Notes under the pieces: model-generated | Databases searched by the model: none | The model's input: the letters and a program-made list of their open reading frames with translations, nothing else | Told to the model about the DNA's origin: nothing | Source: Frateuria flava | GTDB taxonomy: Bacteria > Pseudomonadota > Gammaproteobacteria > Xanthomonadales > Rhodanobacteraceae | Direction: 5' to 3' | DNA: 64,000 nt | NCBI RefSeq assembly: GCF_017837635.1 | Contig: NZ_JAGJRS010000034.1 | Coordinates: 124,001-188,000, forward strand | Part shown: positions 40,718-50,561 of the stretch, one piece after another | How the letters are laid out: the number at the start of each line of letters is the position of its first letter | Position numbering within the stretch: the first letter of the stretch is position 1 | Program-made: the position numbers and the translations under genes

Positions 40718-42626
40718 GTGGATTGCCCTCATCCATCCCCGCATCGCGGTCGTCGTGCACGACCTGACGATGGCGGGCCTTGCCTGGTGGATCGCCAAGG
40801 CATTGCGGTATGCCACGGCGCCCGGACAGGACGGCAGCTTCGACATGCTCGAGTTCCCCATCGTGCTGGCGATGCAGGGGTTGATGTTCACCTGGACAGG
40901 CCTCTACAAGGGCGTCTGGCGCTTCGCCAGCCTGCCGGACCTCTGGAACATCCTCAAGGCAGCGGTCTTCGGGGCATTGGCTATCGGCCTGGCGTTGTTT
41001 CTGTACGAGCGTATGGAAGGCGTACCGCGCTCGGTCTTGTTGCTCTATCCGGTGGTGCTGACCCTGCTGCTTGGCCTGCCGCGTCTGGCCTACCGGTTCT
41101 GGAAGGACAGTCGGCTCGATCTTTTCAGCACCCGCACATCCAAGCGTGTGCTGATCGTCGGTGCCGATCGCGCAGGTGAAGCGCTGTCGCGTGACCTGCG
41201 CCACGATGGGCGTTTCAGCGTGATCGGTTTCGTTGACGACAAAGCCAGCCTCCGCGGCGCATCCATCAACGGCCATCCCGTCCTGGGCGGCATCGACCAA
41301 CTGCCGGAGCTGGCACGCGAGGCGGCGGTCGAGATGCTGCTCATCGCGATGCCGGGCGCCACCACGGCCGAAATGCGCCGGGTGGTGGAGCTGTGTGACC
41401 AGACCGGCCTGCCTTACCGGACGGTGCCGCGGCTCGAAGACGTGGTGGCCGGTCGTGCGCAGTTCAACGAGATCAAGGAAGTGGCGATCGAGGACCTGCT
41501 CGGCCGTGATGCCGTCGAGCTGGACTGGACGGCCATACGCGAGACGCTCACGGGGCGGCGCGTATTGATCACCGGTGGCGGCGGTTCGATCGGCTCGGAG
41601 CTGTGTCGCCAGGTCGCCCGCCTTGGCGCGCAGTCGCTGATCATCGTCGAGCAGAGCGAATACAACCTCTACCGCATCGGCAAGGAGCTGCGTACCGATT
41701 ACCCCGAGCTGTTGCTCGAATGCGTGCTGTGCGACTGCGGCGATCGTATCGCGATGCAGAAGACGTTCGCCGAAACCAAGCCCCAGGTGGTTTTCCATGC
41801 GGCCGCCTACAAGCACGTGCCCATGCTGCAGAAGCAGTTGCGCGCCGGCTTCCGCAACAACGTGCTGGGCACCCGCACGGTGGCCGATCTGGCCAATGAG
41901 TTCCATGTCGAATGCTTCGTGTTGATCTCGACCGACAAGGCAGTGAACCCCACCAGCGTGATGGGGGCCTGCAAGCGCGTGGCCGAAATCTACTGCCAGA
42001 ACCTCAATGCCCATTCGGCCACGCACTACATCACCGTGCGCTTCGGCAACGTGCTTGATTCGGCCGGCTCCGTAGTGCCGCTGTTCCGCCAGCAGATCCG
42101 GGATGGTGGCCCGGTGACCATCACCCACCCGGAAATCACCCGCTACTTCATGACGATTCCGGAAGCTTGCCAGCTGATCCTGCAGGCGTCCTGCCTTGGG
42201 CAGGGAGGCGAGATTTTCGCGCTGGACATGGGCGAGCCGGTGAAGATCCGCGATCTGGCCGAACAGATGATCCGGCTCGCCGGCAAGAAGCCAGGCACCG
42301 AGGTGCCGCTGGTATATACCGGATTGCGCGCAGGCGAGAAGCTGTTCGAAGAGCTTTTCCACCAGCTTGAGAACTACAGCGCGACCGCACATACCAAAAT
42401 CTTCCTCGCGCAACACCGTGAGGTCTCGTGGGAGTTGCTACAGGCTTGGCTCAACAAGGCCGTCGAGGCTACCGCCGCCTTCAACGAAGAGGAACTGCGG
42501 CGTTGCGTTTCGAGCTTGTTGCCATCGTTCCGCTGGAGCGACGTGGCTCAGCCGGACAATGTTGTGTCCATCCGTCGCGAGGCGGGAGGTATCGAACAGG
42601 GCCGTATGGAAAGAGGAGAAAGTTGA
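40704..42626 (+). CDS. WbpM/CapD-type nucleotide-sugar 4,6-dehydratase
   Basis: This 640-residue membrane protein has about four N-terminal hydrophobic segments, a first Rossmann-like part ('RVLIVGADRAGEALSRDLRH'), and a second, catalytic SDR part from ~288 ('ITGGGGSIGSELCRQVARLG', 'AAYKHVPMLQKQL', 'STDKAVNPTSVMGACKRVAE'). The Met-x3-Lys in the last motif fits the S-M-K catalytic set of WbpM rather than Tyr-x3-Lys. It probably turns UDP-GlcNAc into a 4-keto-6-deoxy sugar for surface glycans with the preceding transferase. Confidence 0.92.
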   Translation: MSPRKWIALIHPRIAVVVHDLTMAGLAWWIAKALRYATAPGQDGSFDMLEFPIVLAMQGLMFTWTGLYKGVWRFASLPDLWNILKAAVFGALAIGLALFLYERMEGVPRSVLLLYPVVLTLLLGLPRLAYRFWKDSRLDLFSTRTSKRVLIVGADRAGEALSRDLRHDGRFSVIGFVDDKASLRGASINGHPVLGGIDQLPELAREAAVEMLLIAMPGATTAEMRRVVELCDQTGLPYRTVPRLEDVVAGRAQFNEIKEVAIEDLLGRDAVELDWTAIRETLTGRRVLITGGGGSIGSELCRQVARLGAQSLIIVEQSEYNLYRIGKELRTDYPELLLECVLCDCGDRIAMQKTFAETKPQVVFHAAAYKHVPMLQKQLRAGFRNNVLGTRTVADLANEFHVECFVLISTDKAVNPTSVMGACKRVAEIYCQNLNAHSATHYITVRFGNVLDSAGSVVPLFRQQIRDGGPVTITHPEITRYFMTIPEACQLILQASCLGQGGEIFALDMGEPVKIRDLAEQMIRLAGKKPGTEVPLVYTGLRAGEKLFEELFHQLENYSATAHTKIFLAQHREVSWELLQAWLNKAVEATAAFNEEELRRCVSSLLPSFRWSDVAQPDNVVSIRREAGGIEQGRMERGES

Positions 42627-43499
42627 GTGACCAAGCCGTTGCGCAAGGTGGTGTTCCCCGTGGCCGGCCTCGGCACCCGTTTCCTGCCCGCGACCAAGGT
42701 GGTCGCCAAGGAGATGTTGCCGGTGCTGGACAAGCCGTTGATCCAGTATGCCGTCGATGAGGCGGTGGACGCCGGCGCCGACACCCTGGTGTTCGTCACC
42801 AACCGTTACAAGCACGCCATCGCCGACTACTTCGACAAGGCCTACGAACTGGAGGCCAAGCTGGAGGAAAAGGGCAAGGACGAGCTCCTCGCGCTTGTGC
42901 AGGGCACGCTACCGCCCAACGTGCGCGCGATCTTCGTCACCCAGCCCGAGGCCCATGGCCTGGGCCACGCGGTGCTCTGTGCCAAGCCGGTCGTGGGTAA
43001 CGAACCGTTTGGCATCATCCTTCCGGATGATCTGATCTGGAACCGCGGCAAGGGCGCTCTGGGCCAGATGGCCGCGCTGGCCGAATCGGAGAACGCCGGT
43101 GTGATCGCGGTCGAGGAAGTGCCGCACGACCAGACCGACAAGTACGGCATCGTCGACGCCGAGCCGATCGATCAACGCAGCGCGCGTATCCGCTACATGG
43201 TCGAAAAGCCAAAGCCTGCCGATGCGCCGTCGAACCTCGCTGTCGTCGGTCGCTACGTTTTGCCCGGCCGCATCTTCGAACTGCTGGAGCAGACCCAGCC
43301 GGGCGCTGGCGGTGAGATCCAGCTCACCGACGCCATCGAAGCGTTGCTGACCGAGCAGGGTAAAGTGCTCGCGTACCGCTTCGAGGGAACCCGTTTCGAT
43401 TGCGGCAACAAGGCCGGGCTGGTCCGCGCCACCATGCACATGGCCATGCAGGATCCCAAACTCGCACCGGTGGTGCGCGAGTTCGCCGGGCAGCTCTGA
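42627..43499 (+). CDS. galU: UTP--glucose-1-phosphate uridylyltransferase
   Basis: GalU makes UDP-glucose. The 290-residue product has 'VVFPVAGLGTRFLPATKVVA' at the start, 'KEMLPVLDKPLIQYAVDEAV', 'FVTQPEAHGLGHAVLCAKPV' and 'EIQLTDAIEALLTEQGKVLA'. The start is GTG 42627, directly after the WbpM-like TGA, with GAGGAG at 42613-42618. UDP-glucose feeds LPS core and exopolysaccharide, in line with the upstream genes. Confidence 0.97.
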   Translation: MTKPLRKVVFPVAGLGTRFLPATKVVAKEMLPVLDKPLIQYAVDEAVDAGADTLVFVTNRYKHAIADYFDKAYELEAKLEEKGKDELLALVQGTLPPNVRAIFVTQPEAHGLGHAVLCAKPVVGNEPFGIILPDDLIWNRGKGALGQMAALAESENAGVIAVEEVPHDQTDKYGIVDAEPIDQRSARIRYMVEKPKPADAPSNLAVVGRYVLPGRIFELLEQTQPGAGGEIQLTDAIEALLTEQGKVLAYRFEGTRFDCGNKAGLVRATMHMAMQDPKLAPVVREFAGQL

Positions 43500-43518
43500 C
43501 GCTCGTCGATGCCAGGAG

Positions 43519-43585
43519 CAGGAGCCCGCACTGGCGGGCGATGCACCTGTCTTAGCCAGGAGCCTTGCCCGAACGCGGGCTCCTG
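43519..43585. repeat. REP pair of the GGAGCCCGC type after galU
   Basis: GCAGGAGCCCGCACTGGCGG (from 43519) faces GCCCGAACGCGGGCTCCTG (to 43585). It is an imperfect copy of the pair at 16179-16250 and sits in the 204-base gap between galU and the oxidoreductase gene, where no gene is seen. Confidence 0.75.
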
Positions 43586-43703
43586 TTCCGCGCGGGCCTG
43601 TTGCATCCATTCGGGCGACGCCGGCACCACGCCTGCCGGCCGGCCGGTCGAACGACGCCGGCGCTCGCGATATGCTCAGCCGTCGCCCGACTGGCCCGAG
43701 CCC

Positions 43704-44993
43704 ATGACGCCGTCGCCCGCTCTTTCCTATTACCGAGCCACGGCTACGCCGTACGAGCCGTATGCGCCGCTCCTTGGCCGGCAGCAGGCGCGCGTGGTGG
43801 TGATCGGCGGTGGTTTCGCGGGCCTCAATACTGCGCTCGGACTGGCCGAACGCGGGCTGCACGACGTAGTGCTGCTGGAACGCGAGCAGGTCGGTTTTGG
43901 CGCTTCGGGGCGCAATGGCGGTTTCGTCTTCGCCGGCTATTCGCTGGGCGAGCAGGATTTGTTCCAACAGCTGGGTGCGGCGCGTGCACGGGCACTATTC
44001 CGGCGCACCATTGATGGCGTACACCGCATCCGCCAGCGCATCGGGCATTACGCGATCGCCTGCGATGCCGTGGATGCCGGCGTGATCTGGGCCAACTGGT
44101 TCCGGGATCCAGGCGTACTGCGAGGTCGCCAGCAGTTGCTGGCGGAACGCTATGGTGTGGACTGGGAATGGTTGTCCGAACCGCAATTGCGTGAGCTCGT
44201 CCGCAGCCCGCGCTATCACGATGGCCTGTTCGAGCGCGATGCGCTGCATCTACACCCACTCAACTATGCGATTGGCCTGGCTGGAGCTGCGGCAGGGCAG
44301 GGTGTGCGCATCCATGAGCACAGCGGCGTGCGCCGGCTGCAGCGCGACGGCGATCGCTGGTGCGTGCAGACCGCGTCTGGCGAGGTATGGGCCGAGCAGG
44401 TGGTGCTGGCCTGCGGCGGGTACCTGGCCGGGCTCGAGCGACGGATCGATCGGGCGATCCTGCCCATTGCTACCTACGTGATGGTGACCGAACCCTTGGG
44501 CCACCGCCTGGCCGCCTGCCTGGCCACGCGCGCGGCCATCTACGACACCCGTTTTGCCTTCGACTACTACCGCCCCCTGCCTGATACGCGGCTGCTCTGG
44601 GGCGGCCGCATCTCGGTGCTCGATCGCGCGCCGCGCGCCGTGCAACGCCTGCTGCGGCGCGACCTGTTGCGCGTGTTCCCGCAGTTGGGCGAGGTGCGCG
44701 TTGATTACGCCTGGTCGGGCTTGATGAGCTACGCGCGCCACCAGATGCCGCAGATCGGCGGGCGCGAGGACGGCCTGTGGTGGGCGCAGGCGTTCGGCGG
44801 TCATGGGTTGAGTTCGACCTGCGCAGCCGGGGAGCTGCTGGCGGCGGCCATTGCCGAGGGCGATCCGGCGTGGCGCGAATTCAGTGATTACGGGCTGGCG
44901 TCGACTTACCGCCCGCTGGGCTTCATGGCGGCGCAGGCGAGCTACTGGCGCGCCGAGTTGCAAGACTGGCTGAAAACGAGACTGGAAGGATGA
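43704..44993 (+). CDS. FAD-dependent oxidoreductase of the DAO family (PuuB/OrdL-like)
   Basis: This 429-residue flavoprotein starts '[20 protein letters not shown]' and has the dinucleotide fold '[20 protein letters not shown]' near residue 31, then '[14 protein letters not shown]', '[16 protein letters not shown]' and a C-terminal '[20 protein letters not shown]'. The layout is that of gamma-glutamylputrescine oxidase and related amine oxidases. The true substrate is not shown. The upstream frame to 43509 crosses the REP pair and is not coding. Its stop overlaps the next gene as ATGA. Confidence 0.88.
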   Translation: MTPSPALSYYRATATPYEPYAPLLGRQQARVVVIGGGFAGLNTALGLAERGLHDVVLLEREQVGFGASGRNGGFVFAGYSLGEQDLFQQLGAARARALFRRTIDGVHRIRQRIGHYAIACDAVDAGVIWANWFRDPGVLRGRQQLLAERYGVDWEWLSEPQLRELVRSPRYHDGLFERDALHLHPLNYAIGLAGAAAGQGVRIHEHSGVRRLQRDGDRWCVQTASGEVWAEQVVLACGGYLAGLERRIDRAILPIATYVMVTEPLGHRLAACLATRAAIYDTRFAFDYYRPLPDTRLLWGGRISVLDRAPRAVQRLLRRDLLRVFPQLGEVRVDYAWSGLMSYARHQMPQIGGREDGLWWAQAFGGHGLSSTCAAGELLAAAIAEGDPAWREFSDYGLASTYRPLGFMAAQASYWRAELQDWLKTRLEG

Positions 44994-45328
44994 GTGTGGA
45001 AGAGATCAGTTGGGCGGACTTCGAGAAGGTCCTGATCGTGGCCGGCACTATCGTACGCGTCGAGGCCTTTCCGGAGGCGCGCAAACCGGCCTGGAAGGTA
45101 TGGGCTGATTTCGGCGCTTACGGCGAGCGCAAGACCAGCGCGCAGATCGCGGCGCTTTACACGCCCGAGCAACTGATCGGCAAGCAGATCGTGGGCGTGC
45201 TTAATTTCCCCGAGAAGCAGATCGGCCCGTTCCGTTCGCAGTTCCTGTTGACCGGTTTCCACACGGACGCGGGCGTGGTCGTCACCACGGTCGAGCGTCC
45301 GGTGCCCAACGGCTCGCGGCTGGCGTGA
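44990..45328 (+). CDS. tRNA-binding-domain protein, CsaA-like
   Basis: This 112-residue OB-fold protein matches the EMAP/CsaA tRNA-binding domain: '[20 protein letters not shown]' near residue 16, '[20 protein letters not shown]' and '[20 protein letters not shown]' (core of the fold) with 'SQFLLTGF'. CsaA proteins are small dimers linked with protein export or tRNA-related tasks; the role here is uncertain. ATG 44990 overlaps the oxidoreductase stop, so the two are co-translated. Confidence 0.9.
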   Translation: MSVEEISWADFEKVLIVAGTIVRVEAFPEARKPAWKVWADFGAYGERKTSAQIAALYTPEQLIGKQIVGVLNFPEKQIGPFRSQFLLTGFHTDAGVVVTTVERPVPNGSRLA

Positions 45329-45742
45329 GTCCTCCGCGTCCGGCGTGCGCTTCCGACGCCGCCGAGGTCGCGCGTCTGGCAGGTGAGCTGGGTTATCCGG
45401 TCGCTACCGCCAGCATGGCCTGGACGCGTTGATCGGGGATCGGCGCCAATACGTGTGTGATCGACGAAGGCGAGCGCCTGGCGGGTGGATTGCCGCCGCG
45501 CGGCGTTTGAGCCTGGAGGTCGGCGAACGCGTGGAGATCACCGGCCTGGTGGTCGACGTCGCGCCCGTTTGGGGCTCGACTTGGTCGGCGCGGTCGAGGC
45601 GCGGGCGCGGGAGCAGGGCACCGAGCTGGTGGTCGTACGCTCCAACGTGGAGCGGCAGGTTTCGCATCCGTTCCATGAAGGCCTGGGCTTCGGGCGGCAG
45701 AAGAGCCAGCACGTCTACGACAAGCGCCTGGTGGCCCCGTAG
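45325..45742 (+). pseudogene. Frameshifted GNAT-family N-acetyltransferase
   Basis: Remnants of one acetyltransferase appear in three frames. From GTG 45325 the frame gives 'ASDAAEVARLAGELGYPVAT' and stops at 45430. A second frame (about 45440-45590) gives 'RRLSLEVGERVEITGLVVDV'. A third (about 45580-45742) gives 'LVVVRSNVERQVSHPFHEGL' and 'SQHVYDKRL', ending with TAG at 45740. In intact relatives these form one ~145-residue protein. At least two frameshifts and an early stop show decay. The first fragment's start overlaps the CsaA-like stop, so the gene was probably part of that operon. Confidence 0.85.
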
Positions 45743-45794
45743 GGGGCTTTAGCCCACCGGCGCCCGTTGCAGATGCGGTGGGCTCAAGCCCACC
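45743..45794. repeat. Pair of GGTGGGC-type palindromes before ygfZ
   Basis: GGGGGCTTTAGCCCACC (from 45743) and GGTGGGCTCAAGCCCACC (45777-45794) lie back to back with the ygfZ stop at 45795. They are members of the repeat family seen after dapB and greA. Confidence 0.75.
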
Positions 45795-46592
45795 CTACGA
45801 AGGCAACCCGATGACCCGAACTGTGCCGGCGCTGTCCGGAAGTTCGGCTTGCGCACCGGACACCAGGCTGGCCTGTGCATCGTCGTGCACTACCGCCAGT
45901 GCCTCGGCGGCGTCATCGACCGTTACCGCGTCGAGCACCTGGATCACCGCCTTGCCGTCCACGGCGAGCACGCTACCGGGCTCCGGCACGCGTGACAGCT
46001 CCAGGCGATGGAGGTGGCGCTTGCTGCCGCCGCGATAATGCATGCGCGCGACGATCTCCTGGCCCGGGTAGCACCCTTTGTCCAGTGCGGTGGCGCCCAG
46101 TGCGCCGAGGTTGAGCCAAGCCGGCAGTAGCTCGCCTGCGGTGTGGGAGGCAAGCCACGGCCAGCCGGCGCGCACTTGCAGCAGGCGCCAGTCGTCATCG
46201 CCCCGTGCCGCCAGTTGCAGACCATGCGAACCACAGCCGAGCACCAGCGTGCCGTCCTGTTCCGCAACGGCATGTAGCGACATGGGCCCAGCGGTCACCA
46301 GCTCTTGCGCGGGCAAAGCGAGGACACGCACCTTGGCGCGGAACACATACCGCTGCAGTTGGCTGGCGAGCGCCTCCGCCCGACCACCGCGCAGCAACAG
46401 CCGCAGGCGCTGCCCGTCGAGCCGGACCAGATGAAACAAGGCACGCACGCGCCCCTGGGCATCGAGCCAGGCACTGAACTGCCACTGGCCATCATCGAGC
46501 GATTCGAGATTGCTGCTGAACTGGGCTTGCGCGAACGCGATCGCGTCCGGGCCTTCGAGCGCGACGAGCTCGGCGGGGTAGGTGCTGGGCAT
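45795..46592 (-). CDS. ygfZ: Folate-binding protein YgfZ
   Basis: YgfZ (IBA57 family) uses tetrahydrofolate to help assemble or repair iron-sulphur clusters. The 265-residue product has the signature 'DKGCYPGQEIVARMHYRG' (Lys172 to Glu179 region, with the conserved Cys) and 'NLEIS'-like folate-fold context such as 'FSSNLESLDDGQWQFSAWLD'. ATG 46592 is chosen because the next residues 'MPSTYPAELVALEGPDAIAF' match the family; an upstream ATG at 46658 is possible. It is divergent from the sdh locus, whose SdhB subunit is a plausible client. Confidence 0.92.
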   Translation of the reverse strand: MPSTYPAELVALEGPDAIAFAQAQFSSNLESLDDGQWQFSAWLDAQGRVRALFHLVRLDGQRLRLLLRGGRAEALASQLQRYVFRAKVRVLALPAQELVTAGPMSLHAVAEQDGTLVLGCGSHGLQLAARGDDDWRLLQVRAGWPWLASHTAGELLPAWLNLGALGATALDKGCYPGQEIVARMHYRGGSKRHLHRLELSRVPEPGSVLAVDGKAVIQVLDAVTVDDAAEALAVVHDDAQASLVSGAQAELPDSAGTVRVIGLPS

Positions 46593-46705
46593 GGCGCATG
46601 AAATAAGGGAAGCATCGCGTGAAGGCAAGGCCCGGACAGGTTTTTGCGCATCCGTCAAGGTTGTGCTGTCCGGTCAGCGCGTATTACGCTTCTGCGGCTT
46701 TACTT

Positions 46706-46873
46706 ATGTCCGAGACCTCCTCCAAGAACGAACCCGCCCCTGCTTCCGCGCCCGCGGAGCAACCCGCTGTGCCCGCGCGGCCGGCACAGGGCGAGGCGCG
46801 ACCGGAGCGGCCGGCGCCGGATCCCACCCGCTACGGCGACTGGGAAAAGAACGGACGCTGCATCGACTTCTGA
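46706..46873 (+). CDS. SDHAF4-like succinate dehydrogenase assembly factor (DUF1674)
   Basis: This 55-residue protein ends with the DUF1674 signature 'RYGDWEKNGRCIDF', preceded by a Pro/Ala-rich tail ('AEQPAVPARPAQGEARPERP'). In eukaryotes SDHAF4 binds flavinated SdhA and helps SdhA-SdhB assembly. ATG 46706 begins 'MSETSSKNEPAPASA'; a longer frame to 46619 would overlap the ygfZ start region. It lies 86 bases upstream of sdhC, so it most likely serves this enzyme. Confidence 0.88.
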   Translation: MSETSSKNEPAPASAPAEQPAVPARPAQGEARPERPAPDPTRYGDWEKNGRCIDF

Positions 46874-46959
46874 TCCGCCCGTGACGGCGCGAGCCGGCAC
46901 AGGCCCATCAGGAGCGAGCGACTCGGGCGAGACGCGAATCCACCACACGGACAGCCGCC

Positions 46960-47355
46960 ATGGCAGACACGCGACGACCGCTCTCACCGCATCTTTCCGT
47001 CTACAAGTGGCAAGTGCAGATGGTGACTTCCATCCTGCACCGCGCCACCGGCATTGCCCTGTCCGTGGGCCTGCTGCTGATTGCCTGGGGCCTGCTTGCG
47101 CTGGCCGGCGGCGAGGAGCGCTTCGGCCACTTCACCGCCTTCGTCGGCAGTCCGGTCGGAATCATCCTGCTGATCGGCTGGAGCTGGGCGCTGTTCTACC
47201 ACCTGTGCAACGGCATCCGGCACCTGGTGCAGGATGGCGGCTACGGCTACGAGATCGTGCAGTTCGTGCGCTCCAGCTGGGCCTCGATCATCGTCAGCCT
47301 GCTGCTGACCGCGGCCGTGTGGGCCTACGTGCTGACCCTGGGAGCTGCCGCATGA
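46960..47355 (+). CDS. sdhC: Succinate dehydrogenase cytochrome b556 subunit
   Basis: SdhC anchors complex II in the inner membrane and binds haem b and quinone. The 131-residue product has three hydrophobic segments (about 28-50, 66-86, 105-127), '[20 protein letters not shown]' and '[10 protein letters not shown]' with the conserved Ser and Arg, and '[12 protein letters not shown]' with the haem-ligand His. Its stop overlaps sdhD. Confidence 0.95.
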   Translation: MADTRRPLSPHLSVYKWQVQMVTSILHRATGIALSVGLLLIAWGLLALAGGEERFGHFTAFVGSPVGIILLIGWSWALFYHLCNGIRHLVQDGGYGYEIVQFVRSSWASIIVSLLLTAAVWAYVLTLGAAA

Positions 47356-47747
47356 GCGCCTATCCGAAGGAATACCGCAACCCGCTGAAGAAGGCCCGCG
47401 GCCTGGGCTCGGCCCAGCATGGCGTAAGCCACTGGTGGGTGCAGCGCGTCACCGCGGTCGCACTGGTCGGCCTGGGCATCTGGTTGGTCGCGCTGGTGCT
47501 GCGCGTGCTGCATGCCGACTACGCAGCCGCCCGCGAGCTGGTCGCCCGCCCCTGGAATGCCGTGCTGCTGATCGCCTTCGTGGTCACCGCGTTCTGGCAT
47601 GCCGTGCTCGGCCTGCAGGTGGTGATCGAGGACTACGTGCATACCCGCTGGAAGGAAGCGACGCTCCTGATGGCGATCAAGTTCATTGCCGTGCTGGCCA
47701 CCCTGGCCGGCGTGCTCGCGGTGCTGCGCATCGCCCTGGGAGCCTGA
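47352..47747 (+). CDS. sdhD: Succinate dehydrogenase membrane anchor subunit
   Basis: This 131-residue subunit completes the quinone/haem site. It has '[20 protein letters not shown]' near residue 18, three hydrophobic segments, and '[17 protein letters not shown]' with the haem His and the Asp-Tyr of the quinone site. ATG 47352 overlaps the sdhC stop (ATGA). Confidence 0.95.
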   Translation: MSAYPKEYRNPLKKARGLGSAQHGVSHWWVQRVTAVALVGLGIWLVALVLRVLHADYAAARELVARPWNAVLLIAFVVTAFWHAVLGLQVVIEDYVHTRWKEATLLMAIKFIAVLATLAGVLAVLRIALGA

Positions 47748-47752
47748 GTTCG

Positions 47753-49540
47753 ATGGAAGCCTACAAGGTTCAGCAACACAAGTACGACGTGATCGTGGTC
47801 GGCGCCGGCGGCGCGGGCCTGCGCGCCACCTTCGGCCTGGCCGAGAAGGGCCTGAAGGCCGCGTGCATCACCAAGGTCTTCCCGACCCGCTCGCATACCG
47901 TGGCGGCTCAGGGCGGCATCTCCGCCGCGCTGGGCAACATGGGCGAGGACGACTGGCGCTTCCACTACTACGACACCATCAAGGGCTCCGACTGGCTAGG
48001 CGACCAGGATGCGATCGAGTACATGTGCAAGGAGGCGCCGGCCGCGATCATCGAGCTTGAGCACTACGGCGTGCCGTTCTCGCGCACCGAGGAGGGCAAG
48101 ATCTACCAGCGCCCGTTCGGCGGCATGACCACGCACTACGGCAAGGGCACCGCACAGCGCACCTGCGCCGCCGCCGACCGTACCGGCCACGCGATCCTGC
48201 ACACGCTCTACCAGCAGGCGCTGGCGCACGACGCGACGTTCTTCATCGAATACTTCGCGATCGACCTGATCTTCGACGAAGAGGGTATCTGCCGCGGCGT
48301 GCTCGCGCTGGACATGAACGAGGGCACGCTGCACTTCTTTCGCGGCCACGCCGTGGTGCTGGCGACCGGCGGCTACGGCCGCGCCTACTTCAGCGCAACG
48401 TCCGCGCACACCTGCACCGGCGACGGCGGCGGCATGGTGCTGCGTGCGGGCCTCGCGCTGCAGGACATGGAGTTCGTGCAGTTCCACCCGACCGGCATCT
48501 ACGGCGCGGGCTGCCTGATCACCGAGGGCGTGCGCGGCGAGGGTGGTTACCTCACCAACTCCGAGGGCGAGCGCTTCATGGAGCGCTACGCGCCGAGCGC
48601 CAAGGACCTGGCCTCCCGCGACGTGGTCAGCCGCGCGATGACCATCGAGATCCGCGAGGGCAGGGGCGTCGGTCCCGAAAAGGACCACATCCACCTCAAT
48701 CTGATGCACCTTGGCGCCGACGTGATCCACGAGCGTCTGCCGGGCATCGCCGAATCGGCGCGCATCTTCGCCGGCGTGGACGTGACCAAGGAGCCGATCC
48801 CGGTCATCCCGACGGTGCACTACAACATGGGCGGCATCCCGACCAACTACCACGGCGAAGTCGTGCAGAAGAAGGGCGACGACGTCGACGCCGTGGTGCC
48901 GGGCCTGTTCGCCATCGGCGAGGCCGCCTGCGTGTCGGTGCACGGCGCCAACCGCCTGGGTTCCAACTCGCTGCTCGACCTGGTGGTGTTCGGTCGCGCG
49001 GTCGCCGGCCGATGCGCCGAGCTGGTCAAACCCAACTCGCTGCACAAGGACCTGCCGACCAGCATCCTGGACAAGGCGCTGGGTCGCTTCGACGCGCTAC
49101 GCAACGCCAAGGGCAGCAAGCCCACGGCGCAGATCCGCGCGGAGATGCAGAAGACCATGCAGAAAGACGCGGCGGTGTTCCGCACCGGAGAGACGCTCGC
49201 CGAGGGCAAGCGCCGCATTTCCGAGGTGTTCGACTCGTTCAAGGACGTCAGCGTCACCGACCGTTCGCTGGTGTGGAACTCCGACCTGATCGAGACGCTG
49301 GAGTTGTCCAACCTGCTCGCGCAGGCCGTCGTCACCATGCACTCGGCCGAACAGCGCATGGAAAGCCGCGGCGCCCACGCGCGCGAGGACTTCCCCGAGC
49401 GCGATGACGAGCACTGGATGAAGCACACTCTGGTCAGCCTGAACGACGTGGGCCAGACCAGCTTCGACTTCCGCCCGGTGCACATGTACACGTTGACCGA
49501 CGAGGTCGACGTGGTGCCGCCGAAGAAGCGCGTTTACTGA
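47753..49540 (+). CDS. sdhA: Succinate dehydrogenase flavoprotein subunit
   Basis: SdhA oxidises succinate with covalent FAD. The 595-residue product has '[20 protein letters not shown]' near residue 14, 'SHTVAAQGG' (covalent FAD His near 47), '[20 protein letters not shown]', '[15 protein letters not shown]' (active-site Arg) and '[20 protein letters not shown]'. ATG 47753 lies five bases after sdhD. Two small helper genes for its flavin or assembly flank the operon (46706 and 50562). Confidence 0.98.
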   Translation: MEAYKVQQHKYDVIVVGAGGAGLRATFGLAEKGLKAACITKVFPTRSHTVAAQGGISAALGNMGEDDWRFHYYDTIKGSDWLGDQDAIEYMCKEAPAAIIELEHYGVPFSRTEEGKIYQRPFGGMTTHYGKGTAQRTCAAADRTGHAILHTLYQQALAHDATFFIEYFAIDLIFDEEGICRGVLALDMNEGTLHFFRGHAVVLATGGYGRAYFSATSAHTCTGDGGGMVLRAGLALQDMEFVQFHPTGIYGAGCLITEGVRGEGGYLTNSEGERFMERYAPSAKDLASRDVVSRAMTIEIREGRGVGPEKDHIHLNLMHLGADVIHERLPGIAESARIFAGVDVTKEPIPVIPTVHYNMGGIPTNYHGEVVQKKGDDVDAVVPGLFAIGEAACVSVHGANRLGSNSLLDLVVFGRAVAGRCAELVKPNSLHKDLPTSILDKALGRFDALRNAKGSKPTAQIRAEMQKTMQKDAAVFRTGETLAEGKRRISEVFDSFKDVSVTDRSLVWNSDLIETLELSNLLAQAVVTMHSAEQRMESRGAHAREDFPERDDEHWMKHTLVSLNDVGQTSFDFRPVHMYTLTDEVDVVPPKKRVY

Positions 49541-49562
49541 GCAACCGGACCGGAGACACATC

Positions 49563-50342
49563 GTGGCAGAGTTCACGCTACCGAAGAATTCCAAAATCCA
49601 GTCCGGCAAGCACTATCCGGCCAAAGGCGCCAAGAAGCCGCGCACCTTCAAGGTCTACCGCTGGAGCCCGGACGACGGCCAGAACCCGCGCGTCGACACC
49701 TACGAGGTCGACATGGCCACGTGCGGGCCGATGGTTCTGGACGCGCTGCTGAAGATCAAGAACGAGATCGACCCGACCCTCACGCTGCGCCGTTCCTGCC
49801 GCGAAGGCATCTGCGGCTCTTGTGCGATGAACATCGAGGGTACCAACACGCTGGCCTGCACCAAGGCCATCGACGACTGCAAGGGCGGCGAAGTGGCGAT
49901 CTATCCGCTGCCGCACATGCCGGTGGTCAAGGATCTTGTGCCGGACCTGACGCACTTCTATGCGCAGTACGCCTCCATCAAGCCGTGGATCCGTACGCAG
50001 AGCCCGGCGCCGGCGCGCGAGCGCCTGCAGTCGCCAGAAGACCGCAAGCAGCTGGATGGCTATTACGAGTGCATCCTGTGCGCCTGCTGCTCGACCAGCT
50101 GCCCGAGCTACTGGTGGAACGGTGATCGCTACCTCGGACCTGCGATCCTCCTGCAGGCCTACCGCTGGATCGCGGACAGTCGCGACGAGGCCACCGGCGA
50201 GCGCCTGGACGACCTGGAAGACCCGTTCAAGCTCTACCGTTGCCATACCATCATGAACTGCGCGCGCACCTGCCCGAAGGGCTTGAACCCGGCCAAGGCG
50301 ATCGCCGAGATCAAGAAGCTGATGGTCGAGCGCCGCTCGTAA
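49563..50342 (+). CDS. sdhB: Succinate dehydrogenase iron-sulphur subunit
   Basis: SdhB carries electrons from FAD to quinone through three clusters. The 259-residue product has the [2Fe-2S] site '[15 protein letters not shown]' from about 79, the [4Fe-4S] site '[18 protein letters not shown]' from about 170, and the [3Fe-4S] side with '[11 protein letters not shown]' near 233. The start is GTG 49563 with GGAG eight bases upstream. Confidence 0.98.
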   Translation: MAEFTLPKNSKIQSGKHYPAKGAKKPRTFKVYRWSPDDGQNPRVDTYEVDMATCGPMVLDALLKIKNEIDPTLTLRRSCREGICGSCAMNIEGTNTLACTKAIDDCKGGEVAIYPLPHMPVVKDLVPDLTHFYAQYASIKPWIRTQSPAPARERLQSPEDRKQLDGYYECILCACCSTSCPSYWWNGDRYLGPAILLQAYRWIADSRDEATGERLDDLEDPFKLYRCHTIMNCARTCPKGLNPAKAIAEIKKLMVERRS

Positions 50343-50363
50343 AGCATAAGCACGCGGGATTTT

Positions 50364-50544
50364 GCGCTCTCTCCCTCCGGGGAGAGGGCTGGGTGAGGGG
50401 CCACTCTTGCGACACACTTCCATCAGGACTCCCGCCATGCAGCCTGGACACGCGAAGAGCTCCGATTGCGTCGGAGTCCGGCCCCACCATTTGCACGAGC
50501 CCTGCCCCTCACTCCAATCCTCTCCCCGGAGGGGAGAGGGAGCC
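50364..50544. repeat. Facing pair of CTCTCCC-type repeats inside the sdhB-sdhE gap
   Basis: GCGCTCTCTCCCTCCGGGGA with GAGAGGGCTGGGTGAGGGGC (50364-50402) faces CCTGCCCCTCACTCCAATCC with TCTCCCCGGAGGGGAGAGGG (50501-50544). It is the same composite as near 23021-23191 and fills the 219-base gap; no gene is seen in it. Confidence 0.7.
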
Positions 50545-50561
50545 GAAGCAGGCACCTCCCG

